Assembly (NCBI GenBank): GCA_025267735.1
Contig: CM046307.1
Span: 59,081,395 to 59,145,394, forward strand
Direction of reading: 5' to 3'
From: Mactra quadrangularis
Taxonomy: Eukaryota > Mollusca > Bivalvia > Venerida > Mactridae
DNA length: 64,000 nt
In this document: in pieces, positions 38,890 to 50,261 of the stretch
How the letters are laid out: every line of letters begins with the position of its first letter
Position numbering within the stretch: the stretch's first letter is position 1
Notes under the pieces: generated by a model
Seen by the model: only the letters and a program-made list of their open reading frames with translations
Told to the model about the DNA's origin: nothing
The model's database searches: none
Position numbers and translations under genes: made by a program

Positions 38890-41800
38890 TTAGAACTTCT
38901 CACTTTTAATTACTGTAGAACCAATACGTCTTATAACACAACCATCATCATCCATGTCAAGATCTATCTCTAATAGACTTGAACTTTTCTCATGTAATAC
39001 ATTCTGATGATCCATGACTTCCTTCTTTGTAATACTAAACCAACGACACAGTGAACATTCATATACTTTCACTTTCTGATGGCCAAGCATGTGTAGCAAA
39101 TAATCATCTGGCTCATGAGTACTAAATGGACAAGTCCCTATTTGACACATGAAATATTTTGAAGAAGCTCCCATAATTTTAAGATCACAATCATGGTACC
39201 TACAGTCCTCTGTCTTATGTTCTTCCAGGAAATGTTTACATATACTTGACCTGAAACTAAACACAGGTGAGTTTTCACAGTAGAAGCATTGATAACCTTC
39301 AGCGTCGCTTCCTTCAGCAGGCAATAATGATGAAATACTAGATACGGAGTTAGAGTTGGAAGATTGTTGAGATACAGCATTGCTATCATTCAAATGGCAC
39401 TGATCAATAGACATTAGTCTGACTAAATGTGGATTTACACCACTCATGCTATGTACAGATTTTGCATGTTTCAGAGTGACACTAGGAGCATGACCAACAA
39501 ATTCACACATTATTTCAGGACAAAATAATGCATATTTAATAGCAGGATCACTTATTTCATTCATTACATTAACAGCATGTAGAGGTTTTTCTTCATGGTT
39601 ACTCATAATATGATCTTTTATCAAATTTGGTCCAAACTCAAAACAAGAACAGTACAGACATTTATATAATGGAGGAAACTGCATTTCTTTTAATGCTGCT
39701 TTACACTTTAATGCAGCATTACGTGCAGGCCTTGACCCACGTACGGATGGATTTCCTTTCTCCATGAATCTTGAAACAGCAGAATCATAAGCTGTCTTAG
39801 AAACATGGCTTGAATAATCAAAATTTGAAGAATTATCAGTATTAGCAGTATGAACTTCTGGTTTCTCTGTGGTTTCCTTTTTTGGTGGATAATATCCTGG
39901 TTTCTTTTTAACACTCAGGGGTTTCAACACAACAGTTGGTGTTTTTGAGACTGTTGGTGTACTTGAAGTTGTTTTTTTTACAATCATTCCTAGCTTTGTA
40001 GGACTTAAGCCAACTGGCTTAACTGTTTCTGAGGAAGGACTTTGACTCTTGGGTGATGGTTCTTGTTTATTATCAACCGTTACATAACTATGTTTTTTCA
40101 AATGTGCTTCTAAGTCATTAGCACTGTTGGTTTCCCAGAGACAATCATTACAGAAATAAATAACACTGCTAGGACTTTGACCTTTGTTGGTTCTAATAAT
40201 AATTTTTTCTTTACTTGGGTGATGAGACAATACATGCTTTTTTATCCATGTGTTACTTCCCTTGTATGGACAATAGTCACATGAATAATCAGCCACTTTC
40301 TCATACTGAGAGTTGGGGGTGGATTTCTTGGCTGTTTTCTCAATGAAACTTCTAGTAGATTTTATGGACTTAATCATTGATGCTGACTTATTAGGAATTG
40401 TAGGGACACATTCATCAAGGTGCTCAAAATAATCACCTGGCTCCTTGGTGTAGAATGAACATTCATTTTTAAAACAATATAAGACATATCTCTTTTGTTT
40501 TAATCTGACAGCTTTCATGTCTAGACCATATATCACTAGTCCCATATGATGTTTCATCAGATGATTCTTGATTAAGTCATGTTTTAATGAGCTAAAATTA
40601 CAGTGAGCACACTTGAATGTCTGTGGTAACTTCTTCAAATGATCAGTTTTAACTTGCTTTTCATCATCATCTTTTTGTTCTTCCTTGTTATCACTTCCTG
40701 TCTCAGTAGAGTTGACACTTTCAACTTTAACTGGGTTATCTTCTTTAGTTTTGCCAGGATTTGGTTCTTCAACCTTGGGGTTGACAACAATGATTTCTGT
40801 TGTTGTTTGGCTAGCCGGGGCTACAGCAATAAGGTCAATACGACTTGTAGCAAATTGTTCATCGGAAGCTTTGATCTTTGCACTCTCGTCGGCATTTGTT
40901 GCAAGCAGAGCAACATATTTATGCGTCATTTTAGCATGAGCATTATTTAAATGGAGTTTCAAGAAGGATTGATTCATAGTAACAAAGCTACAATAGCCAC
41001 AGTTCCAACAAAGAGAAGATGATGAATTAGGTCCAGGTTTGGTTGGTATAGAATCAGCTACTGTTTGTGTCTCTGGAATTTTTACTACTACCACTGAAGG
41101 TGCTGGTTGATCATTTGATTGATTTGGTGATAGTGGAGTTAATGACCTTGAACTTCTATTAACAAGATTACCTACAGCTTCTGGTCCACTTCTAACATCA
41201 GATATCTTTAAATTGAAGTCCTCATTATCATCAGAAGTAGTAGTTTCAAATGAATTTGTTTCTGAGTCAGTACGTTCACGTTTAACAATAACCTCAGGGT
41301 TATCTTCCAAGGGGTACTTCCTTTTTCCTGTTTTTTTACTTTCAAATACATCCGATAAAAGAGCATAGAATTTCAAAGATGGGTCACTCACATTTCCATG
41401 TTTATCTAAATCATGCTGCATGACAGCAGCACGTGAATATGATTGAAACGAACAATTAGGACAGCGAAATCTGTGAGTCATTATATGATGTAAAATTTCC
41501 TCTTGGTTATCACTTTTAAAAACACAGAAATTACACCAGTAGTACATAACATGAGTCAATACTCTTTTTACACTGTTTGTATCAACCATACTTAATTTTG
41601 AACCAACAGCCCCTATAATGTCTGCAGGAAATCCCTCCTCTGAACTAGATGCCATTTTCTGTCCAATTAAATTTGACAGGTGAGCAGGTATGTCATTCAA
41701 TGTGCACACATCACTTGGTTCTTTAAGATTACCAATATTATTCTGTGTGTTTGAAATACTCAGACCTGTAGAAGTTCTTGATTGAGGTTTTGAAGATGCA

Positions 41801-41961
41801 GCATCATGTTTAGCCAGAATCTGGTCATTTTTCTTTACTAATCTTTCCACTGTATTCCTAATATTTCTTTCACCATCTGGTCTCTCAACAGATTTAACAT
41901 GTTGAGTAGAATTGACACCATTATTGTTTTCATTCACTGTCCGTGACTGAGCTTCAGTGAC
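38890..41961 (-). CDS. Zinc-finger gene exon 4, terminal 3-kb exon
   Basis: Acceptor GCATTCCAG then 1,023 codons and TAA. Visible fingers include WCNFCVFKSDNQEEI..HxxxH, RCPNCSFQSYS...HDLDKH, NCGYCSF, KCAHCNFSSLKHDLI.NHLMKHH, SCDYCPYKG.....HVLSHH, FCNDCLWETNS...HLKKH, KCLYCSC, QCFYCEN and ECSLCRWFS. Three fingers are of C-x4-C type: CFKNECSF, CPEIMCEF and CQIGTCPF. Two of these share a T-x-EPxDY-x-x-H continuation, suggesting internal duplication. Linkers are Ser/Thr/Pro/Lys-rich and probably disordered. A downstream TTTATT on the plus strand at 37,711-37,716 is a possible poly(A) signal about 1.2 kb beyond the stop. Confidence 0.93.
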   Translation of the reverse strand, partial: VTEAQSRTVNENNNGVNSTQHVKSVERPDGERNIRNTVERLVKKNDQILAKHDAASSKPQSRTSTGLSISNTQNNIGNLKEPSDVCTLNDIPAHLSNLIGQKMASSSEEGFPADIIGAVGSKLSMVDTNSVKRVLTHVMYYWCNFCVFKSDNQEEILHHIMTHRFRCPNCSFQSYSRAAVMQHDLDKHGNVSDPSLKFYALLSDVFESKKTGKRKYPLEDNPEVIVKRERTDSETNSFETTTSDDNEDFNLKISDVRSGPEAVGNLVNRSSRSLTPLSPNQSNDQPAPSVVVVKIPETQTVADSIPTKPGPNSSSSLCWNCGYCSFVTMNQSFLKLHLNNAHAKMTHKYVALLATNADESAKIKASDEQFATSRIDLIAVAPASQTTTEIIVVNPKVEEPNPGKTKEDNPVKVESVNSTETGSDNKEEQKDDDEKQVKTDHLKKLPQTFKCAHCNFSSLKHDLIKNHLMKHHMGLVIYGLDMKAVRLKQKRYVLYCFKNECSFYTKEPGDYFEHLDECVPTIPNKSASMIKSIKSTRSFIEKTAKKSTPNSQYEKVADYSCDYCPYKGSNTWIKKHVLSHHPSKEKIIIRTNKGQSPSSVIYFCNDCLWETNSANDLEAHLKKHSYVTVDNKQEPSPKSQSPSSETVKPVGLSPTKLGMIVKKTTSSTPTVSKTPTVVLKPLSVKKKPGYYPPKKETTEKPEVHTANTDNSSNFDYSSHVSKTAYDSAVSRFMEKGNPSVRGSRPARNAALKCKAALKEMQFPPLYKCLYCSCFEFGPNLIKDHIMSNHEEKPLHAVNVMNEISDPAIKYALFCPEIMCEFVGHAPSVTLKHAKSVHSMSGVNPHLVRLMSIDQCHLNDSNAVSQQSSNSNSVSSISSLLPAEGSDAEGYQCFYCENSPVFSFRSSICKHFLEEHKTEDCRYHDCDLKIMGASSKYFMCQIGTCPFSTHEPDDYLLHMLGHQKVKVYECSLCRWFSITKKEVMDHQNVLHEKSSSLLEIDLDMDDDGCVIRRIGSTVIKSEKF

Positions 41962-44378
41962 CTGGAATGCAGTATATAAATGTATATACAATGGGTTAAT
42001 ACGCAATTAATCAATTTTACAATTCTTAACAAAAAATACAAAATAATCCATACTGGGTAAATGCAGGGCCTGTGAAATCTTAAAATTGTTAACTTGTCCG
42101 TTCTTGGCAATTGGTAAAGTTACTTGTCCGTATGAACATTATAGAATAAAATCATTGAAAAACCCACTTGTCCGTACTTGCCTTGGGACAACACAGACAA
42201 TACGGACGATTGATTTGGCCGCCCCTGAAATGATTATATTTTTGTCACTTAAGATGGGTCAGCACATAACATGTTAACATTCTTCCTTATTTACATGTGG
42301 TTAGACTAGTTTTGCACTCATCGATGGCTATACTTGTTGTAAAACAAATAATATTACAATAACAATTTACCTGTGGCTGACTCACGCCTGGTTTTTCATA
42401 TTCAAAGTCAATTGGTTCTGTCTTTATTTTAACTTGTCCTGAAATCATTAAATAAAATGTATTATTTTAAAAGATTCCTGTAAATATCATGAAAAATATG
42501 AAATCACAAAATGTTAATTAAATTTCAATAAAACAAGTAAATCTGTGAGCTAATGCTCACTAGTGATACCCCTGCAGTGAGAAATATGACTATCATAATG
42601 TAACTTTCATTTAACGAAATCTAAAAATATGCGACAAACAGGAAGTAGATGAGCAAGGAGCATGAAATGGCTTTACACCACATGAGACTATGGGATGAAG
42701 CAATATGCAAAGTATTAGGCCACTGCATGTTATAGTTGCTTAGAAAACTGCGAACGAAATTTTGTTACGGACGAACACACGCATGAACACACGCACGCAC
42801 AGACAAGGGTAAAACAGTATACCCCAAATCATTATATCTGATGAGGGTCAATGTCATAATATAATAACAATAATAATTATTGTAGTTTATCACAGTATTT
42901 TACACTTCCCTTTAAATTCAAACATGTAATGGAAGCAGGGTCTAGGAGCTGTAAGAACAGTGATACCTGTTGAAATTTTTGAGGTCCAATTTCTTTTTAT
43001 AAAACATTGAAGATATAGATAGCCTAAAATAGCTATATATAAATCGGTAAATTTCTTATATGATAATAAATACGTAAGACCTAGTCAAGTAGTCATGCAT
43101 ATGATATATCATTTGATCAGTCAATTCATTTTGTGACTACAGAACCAAGAATTACTGAATACAAACTGCTGCTTATTTCACAGATCACAAGTTAAGAAAG
43201 GAAAATAGAGTGTAATTACAAGCAAACCTTAGGTATAATTCACCAAGGGGGAGCGTGTAAAATAAATATAGTAATAACTAATACACATGAATGATGATTG
43301 TATAATTCCTAACAATATAATTATTACCTTCTAAGGGACTGTCATCATCATTCATTTCAGTATAATTATCATCCATGTTGAAACTTATAACTGAAAAATA
43401 TCAAAATAAATTATTATTACAAGATACCGGTATTTTTCATTACTTTTAGGGCTCTATACCAGTAATTTAGTAAAGTAAATTTAAAGTATAAAAAGTTAAA
43501 AAAGTATAAAAAAAACCTGGATATCTGCCGTCATAGACAAGACACTCAATCACATTGCTAAAGTATCAACCCAACAGCAAGGATGCTGTAAGTGACAATA
43601 TAGCCACCTATGATCAAATCATCAATGCAGTATGTTTGATTATAGTATATATTGGATCCTAAAATTTCCCATTGTCAGTATTCCCTTGATACATTACTCT
43701 GCTATACCTTGTTATGTACCATGGACCATTTGGTTAGAAAAATCTCGTAATCATGAATAATTAATGAGGCAGTTTAATTGGTTCCACAAGGAAACCACTG
43801 TGGAAAACTAGCCAATGAAATTACGTTTTATATTTTAGGTTTGGTTCACCATTCAAAATGGTGACCTCCTTGAGTGATTTGTCTGAAATATTTTGTATCA
43901 GAATTACTGCAACCAGAAATGTCATGTTGCAATTTTGTGAGACAATTTACAGTGTGAGAGCAGTAATACTTATTGTAATATTCAATAAAAACAATCAAAA
44001 CTACAAACAATACTTTTCAAACAAAATTAGCATATTTAATTTATTAAATTTATATTGACTGGGGCTAATATTCTATTATTTGAGGTGCAAACCTGATCCT
44101 GTTGGAGTTATACTTGATGATCTCTTGATGCCTGGCATGTCCCGCAATGTCTGCACCAGGACTTCCTTGTCATGCTTTAGTTTATCTATCCTTTCCTTGA
44201 CACCTTTGTCAAAAATTTTCAGCTTGTTCAAACGATTGAAACAGTTTGAGCACACAATGTCAATCATTGACTGTTCTAACCCAATGGTCATTAAAACACA
44301 TGAAAACTCCTCATTGTTAACTTTCCGATATGACTTTTTATTTAAAATTTTCGAAAGGCAGAAGCCACACTCCATCAT
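38890..44378 (-). CDS. ZAD-like, multi-C2H2 zinc-finger protein (whole spliced gene)
   Basis: Four coding exons join in matching phases (1, 1, 0) to give about 1,162 aa. Exon 1 encodes a Cys4 domain: CGFC at residues 4-7 and CSNC near 43-46, followed by FNRLNKLKIF and a predicted coiled helix, which resembles the ZAD dimerisation domain of C2H2 transcription factors. Exons 2-3 are acidic (DDDSP) and contain IKTEP, a psi-K-x-E sumoylation motif. Exon 4 holds about 12 divergent C2H2 or C-x4-C fingers separated by long Ser/Thr/Lys-rich linkers, including a basic KKTGKRKYP patch. Likely a nuclear DNA-binding or chromatin regulator. I do not recognise a named orthologue; wide finger spacing recalls ADNP/POGZ-type proteins rather than tandem KRAB fingers. 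Confidence 0.85.
42086..42213 (+). repeat. ACTTGTCCGTA short repeats
   Basis: AACTTGTCCGTTCTTG, TACTTGTCCGTATG and CACTTGTCCGTACTTG, then inverted ACAATACGGACGA. In intron 3 of the zinc-finger gene, 125 bases above its last exon. Confidence 0.5.
42371..42438 (-). CDS. Zinc-finger gene exon 3, sumoylation-type motif
   Basis: Sixty-eight bases, phase 1 to 0, encoding (G)QVKIKTEPIDFEYEKPG and VSQPQ. KIKTEP is a textbook sumoylation consensus, common in transcription factors. Donor CAG|GTAAAT. Confidence 0.8.
43328..43390 (-). CDS. Zinc-finger gene exon 2, acidic linker
   Basis: Sixty-three bases, phase 1 to 1, encoding ISFNMDDNYTEMNDDDSPLE. Acceptor TTTTTCAG and donor G|GTAATA. Confidence 0.75.
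44093..44378 (-). CDS. Zinc-finger gene exon 1, ZAD-like Cys4 domain
   Basis: 286 bases ending phase 1 at CAG|GTTTGC. Starts MMECGFCLSKILNKKS; MIDIVCSNCFNRLNKLK follows, then a charged helical region VKERIDKLKHDKEVLVQTL. Two CxxC pairs about 36 residues apart fit the ZAD fold. The second Met (44,375) could be the true start. ZAD is best known from insects; identification is by pattern only. Confidence 0.75.
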
Positions 44379-44532
44379 TTGTTTTAAATTAGATCAAATA
44401 TATAATATATTTAAAAAAAGCACAACCGTTTTAAGAAAATAAAAATGTGCGTTTGGTTAAATTTTAAGTAAGAACATTCCAGTAGGAAGGTTTTGTTATT
44501 GAAGAGTATATAAATAATAGTAACATGCTATT

Positions 44533-44736
44533 TCATTGAAAGTAGATGGTCTCTCCTGCCTCGTGCATATTCATGAAAATGAGATTTTGCCAGTCAAACT
44601 GTCCACAGTATGGAGAGTAACAGAAGAAAGTACTGTGGTTGCCAACGATGAAAACTTCCTTATGGAACAAAACATTGACAGTCACACAAATGAAATCAAT
44701 TCCCTGTAAATCAGTTGGTTTTGTAAAAGCCATCAT
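44533..44736 (-). CDS. Unrecognised small open frame, possible hypothetical
   Basis: Sixty-seven codons beginning MMAFTKPTDLQGIDFIC and ending MNMHEAGETIYFQ. The composition, with several Cys and aromatic residues, looks protein-like and the frame lies just upstream of, and on the same strand as, the zinc-finger gene. No family recognised and no splice or promoter evidence. Confidence 0.15.
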   Translation of the reverse strand: MMAFTKPTDLQGIDFICVTVNVLFHKEVFIVGNHSTFFCYSPYCGQFDWQNLIFMNMHEAGETIYFQ

Positions 44737-44889
44737 GACATTGTACTACCTCCAGTGTGGTATATTGACAAATCTGTAGCTGAGTGATCTCATAACATGA
44801 CATCAACATTTTGAAGAAAGAGATTCACAGATAAATAATCTGCAAAAATGGACTTAGAACTTTTCACACAAATGAAGACATTTCATTTC

Positions 44890-44897
44890 TGACGTCT
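44890..44897. promoter_or_regulatory. CRE-like site upstream of the zinc-finger gene
   Basis: TGACGTCT, one base from the palindromic CREB/ATF site, about 510 bases upstream of the zinc-finger start codon. It lies between that gene and a plus-strand open frame, so it could serve either direction. Confidence 0.3.
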
Positions 44898-44957
44898 CAG
44901 TTGATTGTCCACCATTATATAAAGTTTATAATGCATTTCGTCCCGAATCAGCTATAA

Positions 44958-45203
44958 TTGTTCGCGTTCAAACGAGTCACGCGTTCAGAGTTAGCAATTA
45001 ACTGGTGCGAAAAGTCAAGGGACGAATCACACAAAACAAAGACGTCTGTTTTTGATTTATCTTTAACCTATGACGACGCTATATGTGAAGGAAATCTTAC
45101 TCCAATAGAATATAGAAATGTTATTTTTAAAAAGTACATTGACCAAACAGCATTACCTACGATCTTCAACAAACAAAACTACCGCAAATCCCCAAATTTC
45201 TAA
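44958..45203 (+). pseudogene. Unrecognised coding-like stretch, no start codon
   Basis: An open frame without an in-frame ATG reads VTRSELAINWCEKSRDE, then SVFDLSLTYDDAICEGNLTP and IEYRNVIFKKYIDQTAL. After a one-base frame change near 45,160 another protein-like stretch follows (LQQTKLPQIPKFLTCNS, YQSPSVVFAF) up to a TIR-bounded insertion at 45,284. A further open frame follows the insertion (46,030-46,260, with KNILDDDAIDINYTEIFD). Together this could be a decayed gene interrupted by a mobile element, or unrelated open frames. Confidence 0.2.
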
Positions 45204-45283
45204 CATGCAATTCTTTCTCCGGATATCAATCACCTAGCGTTGTATTTGCATTTACCACAGTTTTACTAAAAAACCTACGCCAT

Positions 45284-45991
45284 ACTGTAGTGGCTTACGG
45301 TCATTTATCCGCTAAATCATTTCTTCCCTGGTCATTTCTCCACTTTCTACCCTGGTCATTTCTCCAACTTTTTAAATGTGAGTTATAGATCTATGTAGGC
45401 TATATAATATACATGTAATCACATAATAAAATGAAGATATGTTTTAGCAGAGACATAGATAACATGTATCTAATTCCCTGGTTTTAGTTATCTACTAATA
45501 TCATTTTGATAAAATCAACTTTTATGCAAGCCTTATCCATTGAACATGAAAACGATAGAAAGGCAATTATGCATGTAATTTAGTCAATGCAAATTCAATC
45601 TAATTTAGAGGTTGTAACAGGGATTTTATATATGTTATATATATAGCATCCTTCAACATCCCTGGTTTTTATTGAATACTGACATCATAAAACAATGAAT
45701 AAAGAATTAAAATTTCTGTGAAATCATACATAACATTATAAATATAGATCTATGAATAAAAACATCAGTTAGTATTTTTAATAGATTTATAGTCTCAATA
45801 TAACACTCCAATAATATGGGTAATTATCAGCTCATACAATTACACCTATTATAAATAAAAGTGGAGAAATTACCCATTTTGTACACAAACGGTCTAACTG
45901 GTGATATCTTCACCTTCTAGATCAGAATGGAAATGACCAGGAAAAGTGGAGAAATGACTTAGTGGAGAGGTGACTTGTTTCCTACTATAGT
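45284..45991. mobile_element. 708-bp TIR element
   Basis: ACTGTAGTGGCTTACGGTCA and the inverse of the right end match at about 70% over 42 bases, with CTAA(A/G)TCATTTCT strongly conserved. The interior has repeated CCTGGTCATTTCTCCA. It interrupts a coding-like region. Confidence 0.65.
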
Positions 45992-46620
45992 AATTTAAAA
46001 CTAGGTTTAACTTAATGTAAAGTATTGGTTTGCAACAAAACGCTCTTATTCTGTCACATTTTCACCAAGAACAGACCTGTATGCATCAAAATGTTCCTAA
46101 AAACATACTAGATGATGATGCTATAGATATAAATTACACCGAAATATTTGACAACAGATGCACTTGCAAAAATAAAGATTTTTACAACATATGCCCCTAC
46201 ACAATAATTTTACATCGAACCCTTCACAGAACAGTCCAACAAAGGTATTTCGTTATTTAGAAAATGAATAAATATTTTTAAAAAAACCATAGAAACAAAA
46301 TAGGCCTACACTTTCTAAAAATAACTTAAAATTACAACACAGCAAAATAATGTTTACAAATATGTTACCGTTTAGGATGACATTTCAGAGAATATTATTT
46401 TAATGATAGATTTACAAGTAATCTACCGCATAACTTGGCTTTACATGAACATTTATATCTGGCAGGATTCTGTAAAAATAGCATCGAAAACGGTTTCGAG
46501 GTTGTCTGTCTTTAACATGACACTCCTCGAACCAGAACAGAACTTTTGAAACCAGGCAACGAAATTAGCACTTTAAAAATGAAATGAAAGTAGGAACATG
46601 GTCGACTATATTTTGCTGTA

Positions 46621-49600
46621 TAGTCCTGCAGTATATGAGGTGAACCGTGCACTTGAGTCCCCACAAAGTTTTTTTGCAGTTTCTATATCTTTGAAAGGTG
46701 CTGAATAAGAATCCGAGTGATGACACCCTGTCATCATTGAGCAATTTGCATAATATGCAAATTAAGTCCGCCATTATAGAAATTCCGTTTTTCGCTAATA
46801 ACTCAATAACTAACTTAGATACAAATTCAAAATATGTATCCATACCCATGTTTTCATGGTCTTTCTATCACATGGTACTAATTTCAGCTTGATCAGATCA
46901 TTTAAATATGCAAATTTATGCAAATTAGGTATTTTACGAAACCCAACATTCGGTTTTGCTATACACATCAACGACTGTAGTTTTTACATTGATATTTTGA
47001 GTAAAATATGTTTATGTTAAGCTACTTTTGTATATATTAAATACAAATATATCAATTAATTTCATTAAATCAGTTTATGTTACTATAAAGATATGCAAAA
47101 TATTCAAATTACGTTAAAACTTGTAGGATTTGGCCTCCAACATTACATGATGTCATGTATATTTATGCCGTTGTCTAGCATTCTGTTGATGCCTTGATAA
47201 TTTTGATTCAGCTTTTATACCTTTAAACAGAGCTGCCTAAGAAATTAAGTGATGACATCCAGTCATCCTTGAACAATTGGCATAATATGCAAATTTGGTA
47301 CGCCATAATCGAAATTCCGTTTTTCGCTAATAACACGATAACTCATCATGATAAAAATTTAAAATATGTGTCTGCACCCATGTTACTAGGGTCTAGCTAT
47401 CATATGATACCACATTCAGCATGATCAGATGATTTGCATATGCAAATGTATGCAAAAAAGGTTTTTCAAATGAACTGTTTTTCAAGTGAATTTATTTTGT
47501 TCAAATTTAAGAACTTCAAAGAGGAAATTTTCCAGCAAAAATAATTGAATCAACTAATCTGTCAATTGCGACCCAATTTTATGTTCGGTTGGATTTCAAT
47601 GTCCAGAATGTCCACATTATGAGATTACCGTGTGGCCTACGCACTTGTGCTTTCAGCTCAATACAACATTCTGACGTGGTGTGCCTTTACACCAGAACCG
47701 AAAAAATGAAGAACAATAAATTAATTTGTATAGTACATCGTAAAATTGATTGTAAAATTAAAGCTACTGAATTCAAGATCGTTTCCTTATCATAAAAACA
47801 GCCTGTCATTGACATAATTTAAGCATCTGTTTGATTGATATACATGTACTTCATGGCAATAGTAGAAGCTGGACAGTCTTACTTATTTTCGTGCAGATTT
47901 GAACTCTCAATATTGTTTACTGTGGAAAGAAAATCACGAAACTGCATGTGTCAACTTTATTCATGTGCTCATAGTTTCCACTAATTTATTTACTCGAGAT
48001 AAGATAGAACGTTCTAGGCATGTGTATAAATATATAATAACAAAGTCAGCATTGAGGAACGTCGTATACATAAATCTGTTGCTAGCAAGTTCAATAAAAT
48101 AAACATTAGTTGCTTTTCAGAATCAAAAATATGACAATGAGACCTTGCATGCATGTTTGATAACTAGAATTTGTATGAATATTTATAGCATAATTGGTTA
48201 TTGCAAGATGAGCAGGAATCTCAATTCTGTAACGCCATGATAATCAGACGAACCGGGTATTTTAGACTACCACTTAATTTGTCTTTGTATGGCTAAATTT
48301 TCGACTTTATTTTGACTTAAAGTTGTTTTGCATAGTATATTCTTACAATCAATTGAATGCATCCTTACTTATCTTCCTTATTATATCAAAAAATTGATAA
48401 CAGAACATATTTTTAGTAGAGGAAATGTCATTGGAGAAATTACGGGCAAAATACATTATTCTTTACAATCTAATGACTGTAAGGACCACGTATCTTAATT
48501 ATCTAAAAATTATATATAATAAGCAATGCATGCTCTTAGTTTATGTAGAATACATTTGTTCTATACACTGACTTTAACTTGGATAGAGAAAAGGGATATC
48601 ACTTTACTTTATGCTCCTAATTTGCATTAGTATACATATCCAAATCATATGATCATTATAATATTAGTATATGTTCTCTGACATAAAACAAATCAAACTA
48701 ATGCCATGGTAGCATATATATAGGTAAATACATACTGTTCATGTTTGTTATATATGGTTATTGAGATATTATGATTTTTTTCAATTGTGTCGTCACACTA
48801 AATATACTAACTAAATGCTATGGCTTTAATTATTTGTAAATAATCGTTAATCTGTTAATAACAACTCGAAATTTGGTACATGATCTGCATTTTATATAGT
48901 GAAAAAAACCCACTTTCCTATACTTAAAGACCTAATTTGCATACTCTGCATTTATAAATCATCTCTGATGATGCTTAATGTCGTATCATATGATAGCTAG
49001 ACCCTACAAACATGGATGCAGACACATATGTTAAATTTTTATCATGATTGGTAATTGTGTTATTAGCGAAAAACGGAATTTCGGTAATGGCGGACTAAAT
49101 TTGCATATTATACTAATTGCTCATGGGTGACAGGATGTCCTAACTAAATTTCTTAGTCAGCTCTGTCAAAAAAAAACAACTGAATCAAATTTATCTAGAC
49201 CTCCACAGAATGATAGACAATGGCATAAATATACATAACATCATGTAATGTTTGAGGCCAAATCCTACAAGTTTTAACGTAATTTGAATATTTTGCATAT
49301 CTTTATAGTAACATAAACTGATTTAATGAAATTAATTGATATATTTGTATTTAATATATACAAAAGTAGCTTAACATAAACATATTTTACTCAAAATATC
49401 AATGTAGAAACTACAGACGTTGATGTGTATAGCAAAACCGCATGTTGTGTTTCGTAAAATACCTAATTTGCATAAATTTGCATATTTAAATGATCTGATC
49501 AAGCTGAAATTAGTACCATGTGATAGATAGACCCTGAAAACATGGGTATGGATACATATTTTGAATTTGTATCTAAGTTAGTTATTGAGTTATTAGCGAA

Positions 49601-49780
49601 AAACGGAATTTCTATAATGGCGGACTTAATTTGCATATTATGCAAATTGCTCAATGATGACAGGGTGTCATCACTCGGATTCTTATTCAGCACCTTTCAA
49701 AGATATAGAAACTGCAAAAAAACTTTGTGGGGACTCAAGTGCACGGTTCACCTAAAATATGGCATTTTACTGCAGGACTA
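46621..49780. mobile_element. 3.2-kb foldback element with long inverted arms
   Basis: Left arm 46,621-47,460 and right arm 48,933-49,780 are inverted copies: the outer 230 bases are nearly identical, so the same 66-codon frame appears on opposite strands. The outer tip is TAGTCCTGCAGTA in both. Each arm holds two diverged copies of a module of about 230 bases, so four modules face inward as two mirror pairs. The 1.47-kb centre shows no recognisable transposase. This fits a non-autonomous DNA transposon or foldback element. Confidence 0.88.
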
Positions 49781-50261
49781 GTACTGTTATTTTGAATTAT
49801 TTTTAGAAAGTGTATTTTGTTTCTATGTTCGGCATTGTTACCATGTGATGAACTCATGTAGATATACGTAATTGTTGCAATAGTTTACTGACTATATTCC
49901 GATTTTTTAATCAAATTCATTTGAGGGCCTTTAAGGTCAAATGTACTTGGCAAATGAACATGACTTGTTATCATAAGTATGTCAATTAAAATCACGACTA
50001 TTCTAACACATGTATACATATTTTTTATCTCTTGGAGACACAAACTCATAAATTGATAAAAAAGGTCATGGTTGTCTAAAACAAGATACAGACCCCCCCC
50101 CCAACAACCTGAAAAATTCGGAACTTCTTAATTCTGCACGATTTTTTAGATTCCATGTTAAACATCGCTAATTTTGTTAAGATGAACTACTAGCATACAA
50201 CTTTTATTTTCAATACTGCCGTACCCTTGGAATGGATTGTTGGTTTTTTATTGTTTATGTT

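Noticed and set aside
40639..40950. Open frames on the plus strand inside the zinc-finger exon
   Set aside because: They are antisense shadows of the long zinc-finger frame.
46565..49781. Two open frames with the same protein on opposite strands, as if a duplicated gene
   Set aside because: They are the two inverted arms of the foldback element; the frame has no start context, splice sites or family, and the inner modules do not keep it open.
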